A DNA stretch of 10,086 bases from Baffinella frigidus (lineage: Eukaryota; Cryptophyceae; Cryptomonadales; Baffinellaceae): contig MU647511.1 of the NCBI GenBank assembly GCA_026770585.1, positions 80,290 to 90,375 of the forward strand. Direction: 5' to 3'. Of the stretch, positions 1 to 5,220 are shown piece by piece. Both the position numbers and the translations under genes were made by a program. The notes beneath the pieces are model-generated. The model was not told the DNA's origin. It made no database searches and saw nothing but the letters and a program-made list of their open reading frames with translations. Every line of letters starts with the position of its first letter. Within the stretch, counting starts at the first letter, position 1.

Positions 1-33
1 CAGGGTCCAGGGTTCAGGGATCAGGGTTGAGGG
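1..33 (+). repeat. Degenerate telomere-like heptamers, G-strand orientation
   Basis: After a partial unit come TCCAGGG, TTCAGGG, ATCAGGG and TTGAGGG, four heptamers in phase. Each keeps the AGGG or GAGGG end of the plant-type TTTAGGG telomere unit, with changes in the first three positions. The tract probably continues to the left of the window. It reads as an old interstitial or subtelomeric remnant. Confidence 0.6.
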
Positions 34-104
34 TCCCTGTCAATTTATGTCAAAAGTCATTTTTATGTGTCGATAGGCTTATACGCTCTTAACAAATACA
101 TCAT

Positions 105-139
105 ATGAGGGTTCAGGGTACAGGGTTCAGGGTTGAGGG
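105..139 (+). repeat. Second degenerate telomere-like tract
   Basis: Five in-phase heptamers: ATGAGGG, TTCAGGG, TACAGGG, TTCAGGG and TTGAGGG. Orientation matches the tract at 1-33 and is opposite to the CCCTAAA tract at 1946-2176. The 71 bases between the two left-edge tracts show no recognisable feature. Confidence 0.6.
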
Positions 140-164
140 ATGCATGTCGCGTGCGCACGTGCGT

Positions 165-315
165 GGATCTCATGGGGAAACGGTTTTAATTTAGAACTTT
201 TGATTCAATGAAAATGACTACACGAATGCTTTAATATTACTAGTAAAACTCATTATGTGGTAGTAAATTTCATTGCCAGCAAGTTTTAAATTAAAACCGT
301 TTCCCTGTGAGATCC
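165..315. mobile_element. MITE family F1, copy 1 (151 bp)
   Basis: Terminal inverted repeats of about 35 bp, consensus beginning GGATCTCAYRGGGAAACGG, close a 151-bp palindrome-like element. Its bases 202-251 match 6682-6731 at 49 of 50 positions, which shows a mobile family. No protein is encoded, so it would need a transposase supplied elsewhere. The 4-bp flanks (GCGT and GAAG) are not a target duplication, so the insertion is old or rearranged. Its ATCTC end and its ACTACACGAA core are shared with family F3. Confidence 0.8.
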
Positions 316-377
316 GAAGTTGGTGTTCCGATTGTATTGGAATACACTACGGGACGCTCAGAGACTCCCGCAAGTGC

Positions 378-399
378 TCCGAAATCGCGCGATTTCGGA
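378..399. repeat. Perfect 22-bp palindrome
   Basis: TCCGAAATCGC is followed at once by its exact reverse complement, with no spacer. The bases around it do not extend the symmetry. It could be a protein-binding site or the remains of a small inverted-repeat element; nothing else identifies it. Confidence 0.5.
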
Positions 400-467
400 C
401 AAGTTTCTCTGGTTCAGGCGCGGCTCGTTCAGGGCCCGAAGTTGATGCAAACAGGTTATGGACTGAT

Positions 468-656
468 CCTCGCCTGGACCCAGCCCTCAAACCCAAATTA
501 TCAAAAGTCAACTTACCCTATGGGCGGTTAACTTTAACGATTTTCCAATGCAAATTTGGTCACGTTATCGCTAAATCCAGGGGTCCCGAAACCCTCGAAG
601 CCCACCGTGTGGCAGGGTATCGGCCGCACCTCGCCTGGGCCCAGCGCTCAAACCTA
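468..656 (+). repeat. Pair of 27-bp direct repeats around a dispersed repeat
   Basis: The sequence beginning CCTCGCCTGG at 468-494 recurs at 629-655 with three differences. In one forward frame both read as a LAW-Q-SN peptide (AWTQPSNP and AWAQRSNLD), which hints at an old duplicated coding piece, although no continuous gene is present. The copies flank the dispersed repeat at 501-592. Confidence 0.45.
501..592 (+). repeat. Dispersed repeat R1, copy 1
   Basis: TCAAAAGTCAACTTACCCT through GGGTCCCGAAAC matches 6239-6319 in the same orientation, with scattered substitutions and a gap of about ten bases. Shared landmarks are AATGCAAATTTGG in the middle and AGGGGTCCCGAAAC at the end. Terminal inverted repeats are not clear, so the class is unknown; a diverged transposon fragment is likely. 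Confidence 0.55.
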
Positions 657-702
657 GATTGCGTGGCAGGTGCGGCGTGTCGAGAGGGTGTTTCTTTCGG
701 AG

Positions 703-745
703 GGACATGCCGCCGCCCTCATCGGAAACCAGGCACGTCTGTTGA
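703..745 (+). repeat. Direct repeat R2, copy 1
   Basis: The block around GCCGCCGCCCTCATCGG and ACCAGGCACGT is repeated at 1195-1236 almost without change. The two copies lie about 490 bp apart on either side of the F2 element, which suggests a local segmental duplication. Confidence 0.6.
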
Positions 746-810
746 CTTGTGACGTTTGTTGACTTGTGACATTTGTTGACTTGTGACGTGTGTTGACTTG
801 TGTGTTGACT
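740..810 (+). repeat. 17-bp minisatellite (TGTTGACTTGTGACRTT)
   Basis: TGTTGACTTG begins at 740, 757, 774 and 791, exactly 17 bp apart, with a shortened unit at 803. It follows directly on repeat R2. No function is apparent. Confidence 0.75.
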
Positions 811-884
811 TCCCATATAGTTCCCATCTATCGTTCCCACGTCTCACCGGAGGCTGTGCGCATCCCGTTGTCATTCTCGTGTGT

Positions 885-1034
885 TTATCTCAGAAAACGA
901 GTTCTAAAACTCTTTTTCTTAAGTCAATTCCTCTACAAATTTGTCAACTTATGCGGAGAGTAAAGAATAAGTTAACGAATTTGTAGGGGAATTGACTTAT
1001 GAAAACGAGTTTTAGAACTCGTTTTCTGAGGTAA
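885..1034. mobile_element. MITE family F2, copy 1, with 4-bp target duplication
   Basis: Long terminal inverted repeats of nearly 70 bp begin TTATCTCAGAAAACGAGTTC, so the transcript or single strand would fold into one long hairpin. GTGT at 881-884 and GTGT at 1035-1038 are a perfect 4-bp target-site duplication. The second copy at 2795-2943 has its own duplication, GTTC. No coding capacity is seen. Known DNA-transposon groups with 4-bp duplications include Sola, Ginger and Chapaev; the sequence alone does not choose between them. Confidence 0.85.
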
Positions 1035-1265
1035 GTGTTGAAAACGGCGCACTCTCTCTCTATCCTCATCAGTTGCCTGTCTAGATTGTAAAGCACCTAA
1101 TCAGGAGAAAGATACGTCTATCGTGCACGTGTGACGGCGCACTCTCTCTCCTCATCAGTTCCCATGTGTTGACTGGAGTCACGTACAGACTTCGGGCACG
1201 CCGCCGCCCTCATCGGAAACCAGGCACGTTTGTTGATTTCCCAAGCAGACTTGTCTCTCTCTGAT
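1035..1265 (+). repeat. Short duplicated segments, no gene
   Basis: GGCGCACTCTCTCTC followed by CCTCATCAGTT occurs at about 1046-1074 and again at about 1135-1160. At 1081-1096 the stretch CTAGATTGTAAAGCA is the reverse complement of the 25-bp minisatellite unit found at 4187-4286. Repeat R2 copy 2 lies at 1195-1236. No reading frame of interest is present. Confidence 0.5.
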
Positions 1266-1451
1266 AGAGCTATTCCGTCAGGACTTGTCGCGTTTTCGAA
1301 TTCGAGATTTCAAGATTTCAGACTTCAAAAAGGTTTTAAAGGTCGTAAAACGTTTTGAAACACACTGTTTCAAATCTCGTGGTACAAATGAAGTTTTGAA
1401 GTCTCGAAGTCGCGAAATCGAAAACGCGACAAGTCCTACCGGAATAGCTCT
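1266..1451. mobile_element. MITE family F4, single copy
   Basis: The outer arms both begin AGAGCTATTCCG and continue through GGACTTGTCGCGTTTTCGA, giving terminal inverted repeats of about 60 bp with few mismatches. The whole 186 bp is close to one hairpin. Open frames on both strands arise from the symmetry and resemble no known protein. No second copy is in the window, and no target duplication is clear. F5 begins only 15 bp downstream. Confidence 0.7.
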
Positions 1452-1465
1452 GCCGGATGCTAACG

Positions 1466-1623
1466 ACACAGCGGACTTCCAAGGGATTTCTGAATAACCC
1501 TTAGACGATAAGGCCTTCGAACCTACGGTAGGCAAACCGTAGGGAAATAGGGGGGTTCCTACGGATAAGGTAACGGAAAGGCGTCCCGATTCGGGCCGAA
1601 AATCCCTTGGTAGCCCGCTGTGT
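1466..1623. mobile_element. MITE family F5, full-length reference copy
   Basis: Terminal inverted repeats of about 23 bp start ACACAGCGGACTTCCAAGGG, with one or two mismatches. Inside lie CCTACGGTAGG and a GGGGGGTTCCTACGGATAAGG segment. Related partial copies at 4637-4697, 4711-4760, 4841-4942 and, inverted, 4981-5076 show that the family is mobile. No protein is encoded. The flanks show no obvious target duplication. Confidence 0.75.
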
Positions 1624-1635
1624 GGTGTCCTACAT

Positions 1636-1776
1636 TCATCTCCACAAAGGTATTAATTAATTGCTTTTGGCGCAACGAAATTTACTACACAAACGCTCTA
1701 CTATTACTTTTATGAGCAAATCGTGTAGTAATTTTCGTTGCCGAAAAGCACTTAATTAATACTTGTATGGAGATCA
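1636..1776. mobile_element. MITE family F3, copy 1, with ACAT target duplication
   Basis: A 141-bp element with inverted ends TNATCTCCRCAAAAGTATTA. ACAT at 1632-1635 and ACAT at 1777-1780 form a perfect 4-bp target-site duplication. Copies of identical length lie at 7015-7155 and 9379-9519. The internal TTACTACACAAACGCT segment and its inverted partner match the core of family F1. It is non-autonomous. Confidence 0.88.
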
Positions 1777-1820
1777 ACATTCGAGGAGGTTGCCGATCTT
1801 CCGTGTTTCTCGTTAGGTAT

Positions 1821-1885
1821 GTTTTGAGTGCCGGTTTTGCGTGCCGGTTTTGAGTGTCGGGTTTGAGTACCGATTTTGAGTGCCG
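1821..1885 (+). repeat. 13-bp minisatellite (GTTTTGAGTGCCG), five units
   Basis: Units begin at 1821, 1834, 1847, 1860 and 1873, with one or two substitutions each and no change in length. It lies between F3 and the main telomere tract. Confidence 0.8.
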
Positions 1886-1945
1886 GTTTCTTTCAAGTCT
1901 CATTTGAAGCCACCTGTTGAACATCGTCATCTCATCCCCCCCTCC

Positions 1946-2176
1946 CCCTAAACCCTAGACCCTGCACCCTAAACCCTAAACCCTAAACCCTAAACCCTAG
2001 ACCCTAAGCCCTACGCCCCAAGCCCTAAACCCTGATCCCTTCACCCCAAGCCCTAAACCTCAAACCCTAAACCCTAAATCCTAAACCCTAAACCCTAAAC
2101 CCTAAACCCTAAACCCTAAACCCTAGACCCTAAACCCTGAACCCTAAACCCTAAACCTTAAACCCTAAACCCGAAG
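1946..2176 (-). repeat. Interstitial telomere tract, CCCTAAA type, 33 units
   Basis: Thirty-three consecutive heptamers run in strict phase over 231 bp. Eighteen are exactly CCCTAAA; the others are variants such as CCCTAGA, CCCTGCA, CCCCAAG, CCCTTCA and a final CCCGAAG. There is not one insertion or deletion. CCCTAAA is the complement of the TTTAGGG telomere unit of plants, many green algae and several alveolates. The degenerate units and the ordinary sequence on both sides show that this is not the working chromosome end. Confidence 0.9.
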
Positions 2177-2180
2177 CCAG

Positions 2181-2213
2181 GCGATAGACTTCGTGAAGCA
2201 AGACGGTGTCACC
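2181..2213 (+). pseudogene. Coding-like fragment P1 (AIDFVKQDGVT), truncated
   Basis: This frame reads AIDFVKQDGVT and is followed by Cys and a stop. A better copy at 2507 reads AMDFVKQDGVTEIEE; the nucleotide differences are mostly third-position, as expected for relics of a coding sequence. The fragment starts right after CCAG, next to the last telomere heptamer. No family is recognised. Confidence 0.4.
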
Positions 2214-2230
2214 TGTTGACCACACCGACA

Positions 2231-2500
2231 CAATCAAACACTGCACTGCTAGCCAGGAGTTTTTGCTAAAGTCAACCTCCCCTTGAAACTGTCCACTTTA
2301 GAATCCCGGACGCCACAGTGGCGTCCATTTTACTACACCTCTCTCCCGTTTTTTCACCCAACATTGTAGGGCAGAGTGCCGTGTAGGAAAAACCTGGGAA
2401 TCCGGGCACTCTGAAAGTTCATAAGTGGACATTCTCCCTAGAGAAAAATGAAAATTTCGGGAAGTTGGTGCAAATTCCGTGAGGACTGACTTGTCTCCCT
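2231..2500. other. Gene-free stretch, possible diverged inverted-repeat element
   Basis: A perfect 17-base palindrome, GACGCCACAGTGGCGTC, lies at 2309-2325. TGTCCACTTTA near 2290 is inverted as ATAAGTGGACA near 2421-2431, and weaker inverted similarity extends outward (GTTTTTGCTAAAGTCAACC against GGTGCAAATTCC). This could be a badly eroded MITE, but the ends cannot be fixed. No gene is visible. Confidence 0.3.
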
Positions 2501-2506
2501 GGCCAG

Positions 2507-2617
2507 GCGATGGATTTCGTGAAGCAAGACGGGGTCACCGAGATCGAAGAGTCCATCCAGGTCCAGCCCCCTCGTCCACTCGAGGATGCTAGAGGGACCT
2601 TTTTACATGTGTGGTTG
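2507..2617 (+). pseudogene. Coding-like fragment P1, longest copy
   Basis: An open stretch of 37 codons begins AMDFVKQDGVTEIEESIQV and ends at TAA in 2618-2620. Like the copy at 2181 it starts immediately after CCAG, which resembles a 3' splice site. Its second half (TEIEESIQVQP) recurs at 3156-3191 as AEIEESIQVHP. The peptide is acidic and looks helical. It is too short and isolated to be a gene; an exon relic or a true small exon of an unseen gene are both possible. Confidence 0.4.
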
Positions 2618-2794
2618 TAAACATTTGTACCGGGATAGGGTGTTCCAACCTCGCGCCTGGTATTTTTTTTTACTTGAATGGCTCCAATGGATGTGAAAGT
2701 TACTACACAAATGCTTACTTGTAAAAATATCTCACCTTTAAATAGGCCCCGCTAGCATTCTCGTGTGGGTAGGGTCCCAGGAGGAGGCGCGTTC
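2618..2794. other. Gene-free stretch with an F1/F3 core relic
   Basis: TGAAAGTTACTACACAAATGCT at 2693-2714 matches one half of the core shared by MITE families F1 and F3. An ATCTCA stretch follows at 2729. Matching second arm and ends are missing, so at most half an element survives. The rest holds a nine-base T run and nothing else recognisable. Confidence 0.35.
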
Positions 2795-2943
2795 TTATCT
2801 CAGAAAAGGAGTTCTAAAACTCGTTTTCTTAAGTCAATTCCCCTTCAAACATGTTAACTTTTTCTTTTCTCTACGCATAAGTTGACATATTTGAAGGGGA
2901 ATTGACTTAAGAAAACGAGTTTTAGAACACCTTTTTGAGATAA
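2795..2943. mobile_element. MITE family F2, copy 2, with GTTC target duplication
   Basis: Same ends (TTATCTCAGAAAA) and same long-hairpin structure as the copy at 885-1034. The arms match through AAGTCAATTCCCC and beyond. GTTC at 2791-2794 and at 2944-2947 is a perfect 4-bp target duplication. The two F2 copies differ mostly in the loop, where this one is T- and C-rich. Confidence 0.85.
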
Positions 2944-3009
2944 GTTCGTATGCGCGAGGTACCCCTGTACGCGGGGCATGGCACGGCCACCAAGAATGTA
3001 GTGTCGCCT

Positions 3010-3032
3010 CCTCGAACTACCGTAGTTCGAGG
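3010..3032. repeat. Palindrome at the edge of the variant telomere tract
   Basis: CCTCGAACTAC, one central C, then the exact reverse complement GTAGTTCGAGG. The first variant telomere heptamer starts on the very next base. This could be a fold-back at a healed or recombined end, or chance. Confidence 0.6.
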
Positions 3033-3144
3033 TGTAGGGTGTAGGGTGTAGGGTGTAGGGTGTAGGGTGTAGGGTGCAGGGTGCAGGATGTAGGGTGTAG
3101 GGCGTAGGGCGTAGGGCGTAGGGCGTAGGGTGTAGGGCGTAGAG
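3033..3144 (+). repeat. Variant telomere-like tract, 16 units of TGTAGGG/CGTAGGG
   Basis: Sixteen heptamers in strict phase: eight TGTAGGG, five CGTAGGG, TGCAGGG and TGCAGGA, and a last CGTAGAG. TGTAGGG differs by one base from TTTAGGG, and the tract is G-strand on +, opposite to 1946-2176. The T/C alternation at the first base fits loss or gain of CpG. It may be a diverged telomere remnant or a minisatellite that grew from one; only the 7-bp period and AGGG favour the former. Confidence 0.75.
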
Positions 3145-3155
3145 TGAAAGCACGT

Positions 3156-3191
3156 GTCGCCGAGATCGAAGAGTCGATCCAGGTCCACCCT
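3156..3191 (+). pseudogene. Coding-like fragment P1, 3' part (VAEIEESIQVHP)
   Basis: GTC GCC GAG ATC GAA GAG TCG ATC CAG GTC CAC CCT reads VAEIEESIQVHP and aligns with 2534-2569 (GVTEIEESIQVQP). TCG versus TCC is a silent difference. The variant telomere tract ends 11 bases upstream, so two of the three copies of this fragment sit beside telomere-like DNA. After CAG the copies diverge, as at an exon end. Confidence 0.4.
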
Positions 3192-3212
3192 TTCCCACCC
3201 CTGTCTGACATT

Positions 3213-3380
3213 CCACCAACCCTCACGGTTTGGGCAAATGACCGAATCTGGCGGTACGTAATACCCTTGCAGACCGCCGGATTCCGGCGTCGGTTATTTT
3301 CAAAACTCCAAAAGCAAGGTGTTTAGAGTTTTAAAACTGGTACGTAATTTCCTAATTGCCCAAACCGTGAGGGCTGGTGG
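3213..3380. mobile_element. MITE family F6, single copy
   Basis: Inverted ends CCACCARCCCTCACGGTTTG, then GGCAAWT, are nearly perfect over 27 bp. A second inverted pair (TTTTCAAAACTC and GAGTTTTAAAAC) lies inside. No coding sequence and no second copy are in the window. A flanking TT on each side might be a very short target duplication. Confidence 0.65.
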
Positions 3381-3444
3381 TTGTAAAGCGACTGGTGAGG
3401 AGACAGCGAGACGGCTATCGTGCGCGTATGTATCCAGCACACGG

Positions 3445-3500
3445 CCCGGCGCTGAACTCGCGCGAATTCACTGGAAGTGCAGGCGAACGCGGAGAGAGGT
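3445..3500 (+). pseudogene. Coding-like fragment P2, copy A
   Basis: CCG GCG CTG AAC TCG CG reads PALNS, then extra bases shift the frame, and CTG GAA GTG CAG GCG AAC GCG reads LEVQANA. Copy C at 4052 has both parts in one frame (PALNSRLEVHANAVERK), so copy A is broken. It then continues into GAGAGAGGTACACCATA, which is repeated near 4018-4036. Confidence 0.4.
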
Positions 3501-3542
3501 ACACCATAACTCTCACCCCACACCCCAAACCCTCAACAAACG

Positions 3543-3610
3543 CAGGCGAACGGGGTGGAACGGAAGCGGACGGACCAGCTCCTCGCCGCAGACCAAATCC
3601 AAGTCTTGGT
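3543..3610 (+). pseudogene. Coding-like fragment P2, copy B
   Basis: From CAG at 3543 the frame reads QANGVERKRTDQLLAADQIQ, then VLV and a TAG stop. It aligns with copies C, D and E. Downstream the similarity to copy D continues to GTGTTTCCTGGTGCAGGG but is split by MITE F7 at 3621-3720. No protein family is recognised. Confidence 0.45.
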
Positions 3611-3620
3611 TTAGATTATA

Positions 3621-3720
3621 TCCCTTCAGTGGCGGACGGGCGATTAATCGCCCTAACTCGCCCTAGGCAGGTCCTAGGGCCCTACCGTAGGGCGTATGAA
3701 CCTACTCGCCACTTAAGGGA
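3621..3720. mobile_element. MITE family F7, 100 bp, inserted at TA
   Basis: Inverted ends TCCCTTMAGTGGCG enclose a CCTAGGnnnnTCCTAGG and CCCTACCGTAGGG core. TA lies on both sides (3619-3620 and 3721-3722). The related copy D has the uninterrupted site near 4384-4412 (TTCTGTACCCTGTTCCCTGG), where a single TA sits at the insertion point. TA duplication, small size and TCCC ends resemble Tc1/mariner-type Stowaway MITEs; that assignment is inference. Confidence 0.75.
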
Positions 3721-3722
3721 TA

Positions 3723-3845
3723 CCGTGTTTCCTGGTGCAGGGTAACAGCCCGGACGTGGAAGGGACGAGGAGCCGCACGCTGGTTTAGTACCACGACACG
3801 AAACGTCGCGTTCTGACCACGTGTGATCTGGCGTGGCGCACATGA
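3723..3845. other. Unidentified stretch
   Basis: It begins with the CCTGGTGCAGGGT segment shared with 4402-4414 and then holds GC-rich sequence with no repeat, motif or convincing frame that I can recognise. It ends at MITE F8. Confidence 0.4.
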
Positions 3846-4005
3846 AAACTCCTGGAAAGTTCGGTAGTTTCTCCTACGGCATTGCCGAGGACCTCCTACC
3901 GTAGGCCAAAATCCTAGGATATTTTGGTCACAGGAGCCCTACGGCCTACGGTAGGTAGGTCCTACCTAAATCCGCAGGGAAACTACCGAACTTTCCAGGA
4001 GTTTC
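3846..4005. mobile_element. MITE family F8, perfect 26-bp ends
   Basis: The terminal inverted repeats are identical over 26 bp and begin AAACTCCTGGAAAGTTCGGT. Inside the left arm, 3879-3905 matches F9 bases 5652-5678 at 26 of 27 positions (GCATTGC then AGGACCTCCTACCGTAGG apart from one base), although the outer arms of F8 and F9 are unrelated. Perfect ends suggest a recent insertion. No target duplication is certain. Confidence 0.8.
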
Positions 4006-4051
4006 CCTATGAACGCGGCGAGCGGTACACCATACCTTTAGACCCTGAACC

Positions 4052-4145
4052 CCAGCGCTGAATTCGCGGCTGGAAGTGCATGCGAACGCGGTGGAGCGGA
4101 AGCCGGCGGACCAGCTCCTGGCCTCGGTCCAAATCCACGTCGCAT
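4052..4145 (+). pseudogene. Coding-like fragment P2, copy C, best preserved
   Basis: The frame reads PALNSRLEVHANAVERKPAD, then QLLASVQIHV. It is a single open frame over about 30 codons. Against copies D and E many differences are silent (GAG/GAA, GTG/GTT, CTG/CTC/CTT, GCC/GCG/GCA), so the copies were under protein-level selection before they landed here or came from several related genes. Predicted helical and amphipathic by its spacing of L, V and A; the family is unknown. Confidence 0.5.
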
Positions 4146-4186
4146 GGTCGCCAGCACATGCATGATAGTCATGTCACGCTCTCCTA

Positions 4187-4286
4187 ATCAGTTACTTTAC
4201 AATCTAGGCCTATCAGTTACTTTACAATCTACACCCATCAGTTGCTTTACAATCTAGACCTATTATTTGCTTTACAATCCAGACCC
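4187..4286 (+). repeat. 25-bp minisatellite (ATCAGTTRCTTTACAATCTA), four units
   Basis: Units start at 4187, 4212, 4237 and 4262, exactly 25 bp apart. A partial unit (GGTTGCTTTACG) follows and runs straight into P2 copy D. One reverse-strand unit lies alone near 1080-1103, so the unit is also dispersed. Confidence 0.8.
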
Positions 4287-4313
4287 CGCTCTCTCCTCAT
4301 GGGTTGCTTTACG

Positions 4314-4400
4314 CAGGCGAACGGGGTGGAACGGAGGCTCACAGACAAGCTCCTCGCGGCGATCCAAACCCACGTCTCGGTTCAAATTCTGTACCCTGTT
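4314..4400 (+). pseudogene. Coding-like fragment P2, copy D
   Basis: From CAG at 4314 the frame reads QANGVERRLTDKLLAAIQTH, then VSVQILYP. It stays open from 4242 to 4472 but upstream it is minisatellite, so the longer frame is not a gene. Its downstream part is the empty site for MITE F7. Confidence 0.45.
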
Positions 4401-4414
4401 CCCTGGTGCAGGGT

Positions 4415-4540
4415 CCACTTAGTAGCCACCAAGGGCTTCACGGATACAGTCCATCTAAACAATTTATACTAGAATCTTATCCATCGCCCTGGATTCCAAC
4501 CGGAATTTCGCCTTGATTTTTTTTAACCCCCAGACCCTGA
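4415..4540. other. Unidentified stretch between P2 copies
   Basis: AT-richer than its surroundings, with an eight-base T run near 4517-4524 and a CCCCCAGACCCTGA string that resembles a decayed telomere heptamer pair. No gene or complete repeat is seen. Confidence 0.35.
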
Positions 4541-4544
4541 CGTG

Positions 4545-4625
4545 CAGGCGAACGCGGTTGAGCGGAAGCTGACAGACAAGCTCCTTGCAGACGAGGCGCG
4601 CGGCGCGGTCCAGATCCTCAGGTCC
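4545..4625 (+). pseudogene. Coding-like fragment P2, copy E
   Basis: From CAG at 4545 the frame reads QANAVERKLTDKLLADEARG, then AVQILRSF. It has an extra DEARG relative to copy C. Upstream sequence is unrelated to the other copies, so the shared block again begins at CAG. It is followed by GGTCCTTCCTTCC, the start of the F5 pile-up. A short final piece, QANGV, is at 4952-4966. Confidence 0.45.
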
Positions 4626-4636
4626 TTCCTTCCACC

Positions 4637-4697
4637 CAGCGGACTTCGAAGGGATTTCGAATAACCCTTAAGCGATACGACCTACGACCCTACGGTA
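4637..4697 (+). mobile_element. MITE F5 fragment 1
   Basis: CAGCGGACTTCGAAGGGATT and the following GAATAACCCTTAAGCGAT match the left half of the reference copy at 1466. It stops after CCCTACGGTAGG. It is flanked by GGTCCTTCCTTCC (4621-4633) and its inverted form (4701-4713). Confidence 0.65.
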
Positions 4698-4760
4698 GGC
4701 GGAAGGAAGGACCTTTTGAATAACCCCTAAGCGATAAGACCTAGGACTCTACGGTAGGCA
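4698..4760 (+). repeat. Left arm of a perfect 63-bp inverted repeat
   Basis: All 63 bases are the exact reverse complement of 5029-5091. The arm begins GGCGGAAGGAAGGACC and runs through an F5-like GAATAACCCCTAAGCGATAA segment to TACGGTAGGCA. The arms are separated by 268 bp. Total identity among otherwise diverged F5 copies points to a recent duplication-inversion or gene conversion. Confidence 0.9.
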
Positions 4761-4840
4761 CCCTACAGAATGCTGGAATTAGGTTGACGCCGGAATTAGG
4801 TCGTGCACCCGTAATTCCAGATTGCACGTGAAGAACAACC
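4761..4840. repeat. Short hairpin with repeated GGAATTAGGT
   Basis: CTGGAATTA at 4773-4781 is inverted as TAATTCCAG at 4812-4820, and GGAATTAGGT occurs twice between them. A small fold-back insertion is possible. Confidence 0.35.
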
Positions 4841-4942
4841 CACACAGTGGACTTCGAAGGGAGTTCGAATAACCCTTAAGCGATAAGACCTACGACCCTA
4901 CGGTAGGGAATCCGTAGGGACATAGGGGGGGTTCCTACGGAT
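4841..4942 (+). mobile_element. MITE F5 fragment 2
   Basis: CACACAGTGGACTTCGAAGG through GGGGGTTCCTACGGAT matches about two thirds of the reference F5 in the same order: terminus, AATAACCCTTAAGCGATAAG, CCCTACGGTAGG, GGGGGGGTTCCTACGG. The right terminal arm is missing, replaced by the short P2 piece at 4952. Confidence 0.7.
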
Positions 4943-4980
4943 TTTGAAACACAGGCGAACGGGGTGGTCCTTCCGCCCTC

Positions 4981-5076
4981 GAGTTTCGGTTACCTTATCC
5001 GTAGGAACCCCTCTATGCCCCTACAGGTTGCCTACCGTAGAGTCCTAGGTCTTATCGCTTAGGGGTTATTCAAAAG
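4981..5076 (-). mobile_element. MITE F5-like copy, inverted
   Basis: On the minus strand it reads TTTTGAATAACCCCTAAGCG, then the CCTAGG and TACGGTAGG core, then GGGGTTCCTACGGATAAGG, in reference F5 order but with a different terminal arm. GGTCCTTCC-GCCCTC stands on both sides (4966-4980 and 5077-5095), possibly a long target duplication, with four extra bases on the right. Confidence 0.65.
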
Positions 5077-5091
5077 GTCCTTCCTTCCGCC
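5029..5091 (-). repeat. Right arm of the perfect 63-bp inverted repeat
   Basis: Exact reverse complement of 4698-4760. It overlaps the inverted F5-like copy and extends past it into the GGTCCTTCCTTCCGCC flank, so the copied unit was F5 plus flank and not the element alone. Confidence 0.9.
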
Positions 5092-5128
5092 CTCCCACAC
5101 GCCGGGCTTCGCAGGGCGATCCATTTAT

Positions 5129-5153
5129 TTTCGTGGTGCATAGGACCACGAAA
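5129..5153. repeat. Small hairpin
   Basis: TTTCGTGGT is followed after a short loop by ACCACGAAA. It directly precedes the 22-bp tandem repeat. No element is recognised. Confidence 0.45.
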
Positions 5154-5154
5154 T

Positions 5155-5220
5155 CGAAATTCGCAATCACGGAGGTCAAAATTCGCAATTACGGAGGTCG
5201 AAATTCGCAATCACGGATCC
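5155..5220 (+). repeat. 22-bp tandem repeat, three units
   Basis: Units at 5155, 5177 and 5199 read CGAAATTCGCAATCACGGAG with one to three changes. A single unit recurs at 5488-5509 at the start of the second direct repeat, so the tandem growth occurred in one copy only. Confidence 0.8.

Noticed and set aside
273-752. 159-codon forward open frame
   Set aside because: It begins inside the right arm of MITE F1, crosses repeats R1 and R2, and its product is low in recognisable motifs. Overlapping frames on both strands are equally open.
740-810. Short regular repeats as a possible CRISPR array
   Set aside because: Units are contiguous 17-mers without unique spacers, and the setting is eukaryotic. 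The same applies to the 13-, 22- and 25-bp arrays.
2854-3226. Minus-strand frames with TPYTLHP-type repeats
   Set aside because: They are translations of the 7-bp TGTAGGG tract in all three frames; a 7-bp unit gives such repeats automatically.
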